This document shows positions 32,082 through 44,000 of a stretch of 64,000 bases of DNA, one piece after another. The number at the start of each line of letters is the position of its first letter. Positions within the stretch are counted from its first letter, which is position 1. Below the pieces are notes generated by a model. It was not told where the DNA came from and made no database searches. It saw only the letters and a list, made by a program, of their open reading frames with translations. The stretch spans positions 18,800,151 through 18,864,150 of the forward strand of contig OX438755.1 of assembly GCA_949316235.1 (NCBI GenBank), read 5' to 3'. Source of the DNA: Oegoconia quadripuncta. Its lineage: Eukaryota > Arthropoda > Insecta > Lepidoptera > Autostichidae. The position numbers and the translations under genes were made by a program.

Positions 32082-35000
32082 CTAAAACAAAAAACACATT
32101 GTTGACACCAGATCTGCAATCAATAGGTAGAAGTATTTTGTATTAACTCTTGCTTCATCGCGTGCTTTATCTTCGACCACATCGTCACTTTCCATCAAGT
32201 GAGATTTTGGCTAACGCGAATCTAGTCAATCTGAATAAAAAAAAATCTCTCATAATAATATAAATAATGTCATGACCTTTATTCCAACTGATATGGTCAA
32301 CTATATCCCAAACGTAAGCATATAGATCTTCCAACAACATTTGAAACTACGAGTACATCCACGATTCACCTATCGAAATAAGTATCCAGAAATGTATGAC
32401 ATAGAAGGTGGATCCAATTTCTCCCTCAGCCGCCGTTACGGACGTTCTTTAGATGAGGCCGAACGGTACCTACAATTGTTTTTAAACTTAGTTATTATAC
32501 ATACCTAAGTATGTAATAGCGTCACTAATGTCGGGGAGGATATCCATCAGTATGTCCTTGAGTAAGCGATTTGGCACTTCATTTGTAATACGAATTGCCG
32601 AAGCATGGCATTCACTTCTGGCCTCTGATTTTCTCTTGGGATCCTCAATTATAGGCATTTACTGAGATCGCATGTTTCATCTCCCACCATCATTCACATC
32701 ACTTTCCATCAGATGAGAGTATGGTCCGACACGTATACAGACTATGATCTTCGAGGCTCTAAGTGTTGTTTTGACCTGGGATCTAGCCCTTCGGCCGGAT
32801 TGAGACTGATTAACTGAATTGGGTTTGTGATCCAATTTTATAACTATTTGGGATAGAGTGTGACTATTCTTGCTAATATTTAGCCAACAGCAATTACTAC
32901 TTTACAGAAATAGAACACTGGTATTCCCGGGTGGATTGTTTGGTTTGACAACGGAGCAGACACTTGCAAAAGGTCCTCTTCAATGTATCGAGCTCGTATC
33001 TGGAGTGTAATACAAAAACTCGTATGGCTGCTCCATAACAATCCGAATCACTCACCTATTGGGCGTGTGTGGAGTACTGATGGTGTGCGGCGACGAGTTT
33101 CGGTGGACATCCTGCAAGAGCTGGGCCACCCTCGCGCTTTCGACTCGCGCGTTCTGCAACCTGACAGAGACCGTCCTTTATTTAGTAAAACTACTTACGG
33201 TGATAGGAATTTCAATAGTGTTCTGTTATATTTTTATTAAAGTTGTTGTGGGTAGTTGTGTTTTAAGTCAGTGAATGGCATGCAGCAATTTAAACAATTC
33301 TTGGGTTTAGGCTGGAAGATTGCCTATTGGACGGTTAACTTAGATATTCATTGCTATAATAACACTAATTTTTTATTTATTTTAGGTTCGCATGCATCCT
33401 TTGTTCTTGTCCGATGATGTGCTACCAATTTTTCTAAATACATAAAGACTTTGTTGTATGAAAAAAAAAAAAACCACTTCTCTACGTTCATGATTTAACT
33501 TACGTTGGTCGAGAACTCTTCCCAAGTGCTGTAGCGTGAAAGCAAACACAGAGATATGTTAATATTGAACACATTCAGAATTACGATTAAGTCAATTTGT
33601 AGATAATTTGCAAACTTCACAAAGTTACCAGACACACTGCTCCGAAATATTTCCAATTATCTGGGTCTACAACGTTCCGCTAAAATATAGTGTCAGTTAA
33701 CGCAGATTCTGTTACTCGCTTCATTATTAGCAAGATTAATATTGAAAGGCTTTACATAGTATTATAATTATATCATTATGAATTTACAAAATATTGCATC
33801 ATTTAAGAAAAAATGTGATAAACATGTCAATACAATTTATAAAGATAAACTTGCAGGTCACATAGTCCGCAAAGTCAGTAATTCATTCAAAGGGCTATGT
33901 ATACGTTTTTTCAATAAGATTCCTGTTGATATACAAAATCGTCCTATTCAGTAAATTTAAAGATAACAAAAACTTATTAGGAGATCTCATTATAAAATAT
34001 CAAACTATTTAGATGATAAGCGTGCCTGGACATAATCAGCTCGTTCGCATGCCAGGCTATTTCATAATTAATAATGAAACATTGTTGTGCCTTTTCGTAA
34101 TATAAAAACTTGTTTTTAAAAGAGCAACCCCTCGAGTTTCTTGCTTGTTCTTCAGGGACAAATTGCCTTTTGAACAAGCAATAGCTTAAAAAATGCAAAA
34201 TCTAGCTATTTTACTGTGTACCGACAAAGTAATGTATTTTTGAGTGTGACTTTGATATATTTTTGGAACCAATCTTTATTTAATTTAGGGACTTGCGTAT
34301 ATGACTAGACTAGACTAGATATGACAGTCCCATCGTACCCTGACTAAAACTCACTGATGAGAAGATACAAACATATTATATAATAATCCGGCCGCTATTG
34401 ATCCAGGTTTACCCAAAATTGATTGAGCCAAACCTACAGCGTATTGACTCAGCTTTAATTGTCTCATCAGTGTATCTCTTTCATTTCGGTTTCTAGCACA
34501 TTCCATCAACAGGTGTTGGTTTGTGTATCTTGACGTTCGTCGTCTTTGTACTTGAATTTTTGTCCATAGATGTAGAGCATCGACTGCGAGTATAAGAAAA
34601 AGCCTAGATTCAATAACTATTCAAGTATTTAAAAACCAAAAAAAAAAGACAGCACATTAGTATTTTGCGAGCGTCATGTTAGTTTTTACCATAAAGCATT
34701 CAGGTATTAAGGAGAATCCAACGACACATGCGCTTCGAAATCGGTGAACCCGTTTAGGCTACAGGTTTTACCAAAGGAACGGATATACATACATATCTAT
34801 TTACTGACATACACACACTGAAAAAAATATTACTCTCCTTCTTTGGGCAGTCGGGTCAAAATAAATAGGACCCGATTCCCTCAATTTGTGTACTTTTATT
34901 TTCCAGCTACCTTGGGGGATTGCATTCGGCCAGATACTTATACCTAATTATCTCTTTTCTTATTATTCATTATTATCTTAGTCTTTTCCCGTGGTGTCGT

Positions 35001-38000
35001 AAAAGGGCGACTAAGAGACTTTCCATCAAAAAACTTTTATTAGACTTGCACGTTTTAGCGGCGATGGGCTCACCCTGTCACGTGTGCATTTCTGTGTCAT
35101 TACAGTGACAGGTGAACCGTGGATGCTGTTTCAAGCATTAATCATCTAATACTCGGAACCTTTATCCTAAATGGGGTGCTCAGAGGTATTCCAAACATTA
35201 ATGTTTGGGTGTTTCAAACATTAAGAGTTTAGTGCTTGAAGCAACATTCACGGTTCATCTTACGCAACAAACAGAAAGCACACGTGACGGGGGTGAACCC
35301 ATCGCCTTTAACACGTGCAAATCTGTAGATGGTTATTGCTGAAAAGTCCCTTAGTCGGCGTGAGAGGCGGGTTAGTTCTATTCTTTTTACATGCCGAAAC
35401 CACCCAATACATTTGCACTAAGCGGTTCGACTCTTCATTCATAATGCGAACAGCCAAGTCATGGAACTCCCTTCCGGCGTCAGTTTTTCCTGAATCCTAC
35501 AACCTTGGGATCTTCAAGAGCAAGGTGAATAGGATCTACTGAGCCAAAGCTGTAGCCAAAGCCACATCAGGTGAGATTGTGGTCAAACGCGTATCCAGTT
35601 AATAATAAAAAAGGCATGGAACTCCCTTCCGGAGTCAGTCTTTCCTGAATCCTACAATCTTGAGATCTTCAAGAGCAGGGTGAATAGGCATCTACTAAGA
35701 TCGCATGCTTCATCTTCGACCACATCGTCGCTTCCCATCAGGTGAGATTGTGGTCAAATGCGTATCCTTGAGGTCAAACTTGAGTTTACATTAACTTCTT
35801 TAATCAAACTTAAGTATCTAACCGTTTCATGTCGACCTTGGACGTTCTTTACGTTAGAACTGATTATTGACTTTACAAACAGCTGGTACCAATTGTATCT
35901 GTCTGTAAACTTCCAGAAAACAATAATTGATTACCAAAGAAATTAATGCAACTTTCGAAATACAATGAACAATAACAACTGAAGAGAGATCAAAAACAAC
36001 AAACAGAATACGATTTTTCGGGAACAACTTGAAGTAACTTCAATTTCACAATCGCTTATTCCCAGATAGCTTGTTCGTGTGAAAAATTAAACTTTATGAA
36101 TGATCCGTGAGAAGAAAATTATAAAATTTTATTACCTATAGCAAAGCATAGACTACTTCAGCCTGCGGCGCCGTGTGAAATTTTCTCTTATTTCCCGCGG
36201 CTAATTTCTATGATCCTTCAACTGTTAGCCCCGTTAATAAAGCGATTTTAAAATAGAAGGGAATTTAAGTCGATACTGAGATATGAGAAACCGCTGCCGA
36301 ACTGGAAACTATGTTACAGGATTTGAGTGAGGCAAGCCTTGAAGTTTGATTGAAGATGAACATGTCAAAGACTAAGATCATGATTAATAGTATAGCACGA
36401 AGAATGGAAGTAGATGGAGAAGAAATAGCATATGTCCAAGACTACATCTACCTAGGTCAAATAGTTTCTTTCCAGGACAGACAGGACAAGGAAATCGAAA
36501 GGCAAACCGATAATGCCTGGAAAAGCTATTGGTCTTTGAAAGAGTTCTTGAAGGGAACCTAACCTAACCTAACAATGGCAATAAAGCGAAAGCTTATGGA
36601 ATGGGCATTCTTCCCATTCTTACGTACGGTGCTCAGACTTGGTCTTTGACGGAACGTCAGAAATCAAAACTCAGGGTTTATCAGAGGAGCATGGAACGTA
36701 GCATATTGGGAGCCAAACTGATCGACCGCGTCAGAAATGCTACACTACGCTCACGGGCTCGTAACTTTGACGTAGGAAAAAAAGCGGCAACATTGAAGTG
36801 GGACTGGGCGGGTCACGTGGGCCGCATGCCGTGCGAGTTGTGGGCAAAGGCGTCCACTATTTAGACTCTTACAACCGCGAAATGCAAACGTGGCAGACCG
36901 CGAAAACGGTGGAGGGACGAGCTTGACAGTTTTATATTTTTTTTTATATGAGAGGGCGGCAAACGAGCATGCGGGAGCAAATATGGGATGGTTTGTGCTC
37001 GTCTAGAACAAAAACGACTGGAAACAGATGAGGGAGGCCTTTGCCCAGCAGTGGGACACTATGAGCTCTTAATAATAATAATAACTGAGATATACTTGCG
37101 TATTTAAACAGTGTCAAAATAATTGAACCGCCAGAAATTGGCAAAACAACCGACTTCAGTAAGGTTCCACTCTCTATCTCCGGAGTGCATGATCAGCTCT
37201 TAACCAAATTCATATCGGACCTCCCTGATGATAAACCCTATTAAACAAAAAACAATCATCTAAATTACCGAAAATATGTGTAAACATGTGACCACCTTAG
37301 AAGCATGTCCTATTAAATAAAAAAAGAATTTTCCAAATCTGTTTATAATTGACGGAGTACCGAGGTAACAAATTATGTTGGTCGCCATCACATTCACTTC
37401 ACTAAATGATACTTTCCGAATGCAAATTCTTGAAGCGTTGGTGTAAATACCAAAGTCGCCTATAATATGTGAGGACAATTCCTCATAGATCTCATCATTA
37501 TACACATTTTCTAACTGTATATAATCTGTTTGTATTTCTTGTACAATAAAGAATAAAGAAGATCAGCAGAACAGGATTATGATGAAAATGGGACCACCCT
37601 GGCACTTCTGTATTCATCATACAAATAAGCCCCTAGATGGATTGGAACCCGCGACTTTTTGTATAGCATTCTTGAGTTTCTAACCAATCCACCAAACAGG
37701 TGGTTCTGAAGTTAGGTTGAACACATTAGCTTAAAAAACATAATCACCATTTGGCTTAATGAATAATTTGGGAAGTAAAGAATACGTCATAAAAATTTAT
37801 ACAGTCGAAACAAATTGTGGCCCAACGATAAAATGTGTAGCCGGGTCGTGTGCGCGACGTATTTTTATGGTTTTCTAACATGTAACATGTTATTGTAACC
37901 AAATATGGGCGGGCCGGTTTTGTTAGCAAAAACAAGTGAACAAGTTATCCGAGGCGGACGGAAAACATCTCCGCATTCGCCAGCGGGAGGGGAGTATTTT

Positions 38001-41000
38001 TCATTTCATTGTTGCTTGCGAACAGTGAGAGCGGCTTATTTCGATTTCCATATTAATTAAATAACTAAGTATTTAAAAACCAAGAAACTCGACATGTAAG
38101 TTTGTTTTTTCGGGCGCCATGTTGGATTTTTTACCATAAAAATGTATCATATGACACTCTAGGGATAAAGACGAATCGAACGACACCTTGCTCTTCAAAA
38201 TTGGTCTAGTCGATTAGGCTACAGGAGATAACACAGAAATCTACATACATAAATACCTACATACACTCGAAAAACATAACCTTTGTTTCTGTTTAAAAGT
38301 GCTAACATATTTAGCAAACATATTTTGTTAGCTTGTTTTGTTAGCTTGTTATTTTTTGGAGCACAAGACTCGGTTGTTGGTTCACGACAATTAGTATAAC
38401 AAAAAATCAGGCGTGCCAAGATATACATTGAATCCCGGACTAGTCACGTAAATAATTCATCTAACTATACACTAAAATGTTAAAATATTTTACATTTATA
38501 CCACGCTTGGGACCTTCCGTCACCTTTGACGGAAATTTATAACTTTCTTATTAAAGGGAAAGCCCCAAAAGTTTCCCTCAAACGGGTCACCGGACCTTTT
38601 CCTGCCCTTCATTATAACTCCAGATGCCTATCGCTGTATCAATAGGGCTTTAAGGGTCGGTTTTTGATGAAAGATTGATTTTATCTGAGGTCATACTATA
38701 TTATCTAGCTGTACGTGTAAAATTGTAAAGGCGTAACAATGTTATACATAGAGCTGACCTAGATGTTTGATACATTATGGGTAAATATTCTTTATTGTAC
38801 AGCAATAAGAAGCATAAAAAAAAATAAGAAAAAGGGGATAGTACAATTTGGCGGCCTTATCACTAAAAGCGATCTCTTCCAGGCAACCTTTGATTTAGGA
38901 AGCATTATGCACATGACATGTAGGTAGCGTCCACGGTAAACTAATTTTATTAAAATAAATAAATCACCCATATAAATACATACGTTAATTGAATACATAC
39001 AAACATACATACATAATATATATAAAAAATAATATATATAATATATACCCATATTTGAATTTATACTAATTAAATAGAATTAGTACGTAACTAAGCACAC
39101 AGTAATAAATTTTATTACCGCCGTTGCTCAAAATAGTATAGGGTTTACAAATCGGAGGTCGCGAGTTCTATTCCCACCATGTTTAGTACTTGGTAGGTGG
39201 TAGGTGCCCCTGGCTACCACCATCTTATCTAAGAGGTCGCCAAGCAGCAATGTTAAAGGCAGTGTTGTATTCCGGTTGTTACTGATAAGATAGCCAGTCA
39301 CCCAAAGAAAAGAATGTGGTTCCAGGTGAGCACGCTTCCACTTCCGACCTCATCTTCACTTAACGTCAGATGTGATTGGGGTCACGTGCAAACTCGTTGT
39401 GCATAAAATAAAATACAATCGGAAAACACGTGTATATGTGTGTGACTTTGTCTGGATGTATCTCAGTAATTCATATGGTTCGATTTGGGTGAGGTGTTTT
39501 ACGCGCAGTTAAATGTAACAGAATATAATTTTAATCTACTTATAATTCACGTATCGAAATGAAATTTGGAATAACAACAACAACAACAAATATCTCGGAC
39601 ACTTACACCAATCATCTAGTCCCAAACTAAGCAAAGATTGTGCTATGGATACTAGATAACGGATAAATATACATAAATATTTGTGTAAATATGGAATGTA
39701 AATGTAGTTTGGATGACAATACTATATAATTTGGTATCTTGAAGCTTAACTGATGATGGAGCCGGGAGATGGATGGTGGAACTCTTCAATGGTTTCAAAA
39801 ATATCTTAATGATGATAATGATTATTATAACGATGCTCCTTTCATATTTTCTGTTATAATTTTAGTGTATTATTATCATGTATTTGTATACCTCTGTCAC
39901 CTTTTCCAGCCAGTTTTGTCCTTTAGAAATTAGTATAAAGTTATTGTCTCATTAAAGGAGGTCCCGCTTTTCCGGGAACTCTCCGGAATTTTCAAATATC
40001 AGATCGCAATAATTTTCTAAGGAAATTTCATTTTCTTTGTCGAATATTACCAAAATTGCTTGCTCGGACTTTTCGGAGACGTTGAATTATTTTCGTCTAA
40101 TCAATTGATTCATCGCAACCTTCGTTACTTCACAATTTTCAAGGTTTCTCATATAATTTTCCAAGAGCCTTATTTTCTGTTCTAATTCTAACGAAACAAA
40201 GTTCCTTTTATTAGCAATAAATATTAATTTAACGTCATTCAGGCTCACTAAATTCTAATTCTAAAGATAAATTAGAGTATTCAAAGGAGTTACCGAATTC
40301 CAAAAGTATTGCTACATAACCGTAACCATTCGCATTTTTAGCGCTAATTCAGGAGAAAATCAGTGCTTGCTAATGCTATGACCTTACATGGTTTGACCAC
40401 ACATGCCCATTAGAATAGACAGTAAAATTCTAATGTTTTGGAAAAATTATTTGTGTTATGTATCACATTAGTTATTGTTTGATATTATTAGCGTTTGACC
40501 TCATTTGAAGTGAAGATGAGGCGGAGGGTCGAAGTGCTCTCCTGGAACACCCAACTTATTTCGGGGACTGACTATCTTATTTCAAACAGCCGCGACACAA
40601 CAATGCTCAACATTATTTTTTTTTATGAATAACGGGTTAGCACTTCAATTCAATCACACCGTTAAGATGCTTTGTAGCGTGCTATTAAAGAGTTACCTTA
40701 TGTTGTATACATTGAGCCAGGCTAAACATTGTTGTAATGAAAATGAAAATAGCTATTCCATGTAGATGGCTGGTGTACTGAATAGCGGGCGCGTTCGCAC
40801 ACTTAAGCATTTACAGACTCCGTTTACTCATCAAATTACGTAGGTGACTCTATGGTTCGAATGACGCCTTTGTTATATTCCATATTCTTAGATCCCTTTT
40901 CCATTCTGAAGGGCTTTTGGTCCTTTTGTTACGTCGTAATGAAGTCTCCTTATATTAGTTCCGGATAAACAATTTGGAGGTCCCAAAGGATCCGCATATA

Positions 41001-44000
41001 TCCATAGGGGGTAATAATTTGTGATATTGAAGGACCCCGGTGTTATTATTTGGGACAATGATTTGGCATTTCATTACTCTACTCTGGGTCCATTTTATTA
41101 ACAATGTGTGTGCGTTGGACCTCGATGGCTTGTGTAGGTTCAAAGGAGTCTTGTTATTGAGAAATACTGGGTCTCGACTACCATTCATAGATATTTGGCA
41201 GAGGGCGGATTGACCTTTGACACCATATTTGTGTTGCGATAATTTGTTTGATCTATTTATTTATATATTACATCGTCGTGGCTCAGTAGAGGAGACACTG
41301 TCTCCCAATTAGAGAGGTCCAGGTTTGATCCCCAGCCAAGCCATGGGACCAATGAGTTTTAAATTTTGATTTAATTACGTATATATAATAATAATAAATA
41401 AATATTTCGGACACTTACAGCAATCGTCTAGTCTCAAACTAAGGAAAGCTTGTGCTATGGATACTAGATAACGGATAAACACATAAATATTTATATAAAC
41501 ATCCATGACTCGGGAATAAATGTTCGTATTCATCACACAAACATTTACCCCTCGCGGGATTCGAACCCGCAACCGTTGGTTTCGCTGACAGGGTAACGAT
41601 CCACTACATCAACCGGTCGTCTATACATTACACACAGTGAATTAAATTTAACCCTGTAGTATATTCATATAAGAAAGTGTTTCGCTGGTTGGAGGTTAAC
41701 TTTAAATGTATTTATTTCATTTATCGCGGAACAGATTCAATTTTGTGCACAATTCGCTAATATAGAACTAATTAACTAACGACTGTTTAGTGTACTGGTT
41801 AGAAACTCTGACCACTATACCAAAACGTCGCGGGTTCGAATCCCGCTAGGGGCATATGTTTGTATGATGAATACAGACATGTGTTCCCGAGTTATGGATG
41901 TTTTTCATTTATCATCATCATCAGCCCGTAAACATCCCACTGCAGGGATATAGGCCTTCCCTCGTATATGAGGGAGTATGGACCACAGTCCACCACGCTG
42001 GCCCAATGTAAGTTGGGGCATTCACATGCCTTTGAATTTATATGTATTTCTCAAGCATGCAGGTTTCCTCATGATGTTTTCATTGACTTAAGAGCAGTCG
42101 GATAAATACACATAAGGATTTAAATTAAATTTAAAAACTCATTGGTACATGGCCTGCCTGGGAATCGAGCCCGGACCTCCTAAATTGGGAGACCGCGTCT
42201 TCACCGCTGAGCCACCGACGCTATTTCCATTTATATAGGTATGTATTTATTTACAAAAAATTATATGTGTTTGTATGTCTACGCCAATCTGCTAGCTTCG
42301 AAAGTTTAAGGACGTATTGTTAACTTCACTGCACCACACAACATACCTACACTCCATTCGTACAGTCACACACATATGCATTTTAACCAATCTACATGCG
42401 TCACACTTTTGCCACCAGTGCACATCAAGTTTTGTATGATTTTTGGGCATGCCACCTGAGGCAAGGACGGGAGGGGGCGTGTTTTAACAAACTTCAAGCA
42501 TTTATTTCAAAGTAAGATACATGATATCATTTGTTGAATGTTAATTTAAATCTATTGGAAATAATGTAAATGTCATCGATGTCGTCATCGGTTATGTTCT
42601 GACATGTGATTGGTTGGTTAAACTTACATAATGTAAAGGCAGATTTGCATATGAGCACGCTAGTATCGCCAGTTGTTCGTGCGTGCGCATCTTCGCACCA
42701 AACTTGATTATGTATATGTAGTTCGGATGACAATACTTATAGTATCAATTATAATTTGGTATCTTGGAGCTGATCTGATGATGGAGCCAGGAGGTGGATG
42801 GTGGAACTCTTCAGTGGTTACTGGTAAACCCCTCGAGTTTGGGCTCAAATGATTCGTCCTACATAATGCATTTGATGTCGATTCGAGGGTCTAATGATGG
42901 AGCCAGGAGGTGGATGGTGGAACTTTTCAGTGGCTGCTAGTAAACCCCTCGAGTTTGGGCTCAAATGACTGGTCCTACATAATGCATTTGATGTCGACTC
43001 GAGGGTCTAATGATGGAGCCAGGAGGTGGATGATGGAACTTTTCAGTGGCTGCTAGTAAACCCCTCGAGTTTGGGCTCAAATGACTGGTCCTACATAATG
43101 CATTTGATGTCGATTCGAGGGTCTAATGATGGAGCCAGGAGGTGGATGGTGGAACTCTTCAGTGGTTACTAGTAAACCTCTCGAGTTTGGGCGCTTATGA
43201 TTCGTTTTCACGAGTCCAATATATTGCATTTAGTGTCACGAGCTTCATGATGGAGTCCTGGCTTCTAGAGTGAAACTCTAGCGTGTTCTTTAGTTTATAA
43301 AACGACTTATTTTTTATAATAGGCCTTCTAGCATAATAATTTGCACTCAGTTTTGAAAATCATCAAATGCAACGATAACTTAGGCTTTTCTATGAAATAC
43401 TTGTATGTGTTTTCACATGAGTTCCCCAGGAAGAAGGGTTATGTAGGTATGTAAGCTAAACAAAGATTCATCGATTGATTAATACTACCTTAAATAAAGC
43501 TTATGGAAATTGAATGACTTACTTGATCTTAGATTGTCGCATGAACTGTTGTATCTTCCTGGCTGCTTGGTTCTGGCGCCTTTGTGAATAGGTTCGTCTG
43601 TGAATTTGTTTAATCATTTACCAACAGCTAAATTGAGGTCCACTGCTGGCATAAGCCTCTCCCAAAGGCTGCATACCAGCGTAATTGTAACGCTGGTCAT
43701 GCATTGGTGCCTTGTATTGTGGGAATGGGAGGCTGCACGAGGAGAGATCGCACATATGAGACACCTTACAGTAGGAATTAGCGATATTTTTCACGACCTG
43801 TTTGGTTTAGTGGTTACAAACTCTGACTGCTGTACTAAAAGGTTAGTCGTTCGGATCTCGCTAAGGGTATATGTTTGTATAATGAATACGAACACATATA
43901 CCCGAGTGATGGACATTTCCAGTGGTTGTATAGTGTTTCAGACATCCAGTATACAATCAATCAAATACTCTTTATTGCCCAATTAACAAAAGCTACATGA

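Larger units (their letters stand above)
33161..43522 (-). other. Camta: Camta intron 14, about 10.4 kb
   Basis: It separates the IQ-region exon from the last two exons and is filled with retroelement fragments, a fold-back pair and a tandem array, listed separately. Stretches without recognised features are 33161-33780, 35780-36335, 37080-37595, 37710-38780 and 39805-40485. Confidence 0.7.

Noticed and set aside
32983..33274. Plus-strand frames of 85 and 71 codons
   Set aside because: They are antisense to Camta exon 15, which has correct splice signals and phase on the minus strand.
42775..43260. CRISPR-like array
   Set aside because: Units are 116 bp and repeated throughout, with no unique spacers; this is eukaryotic DNA.
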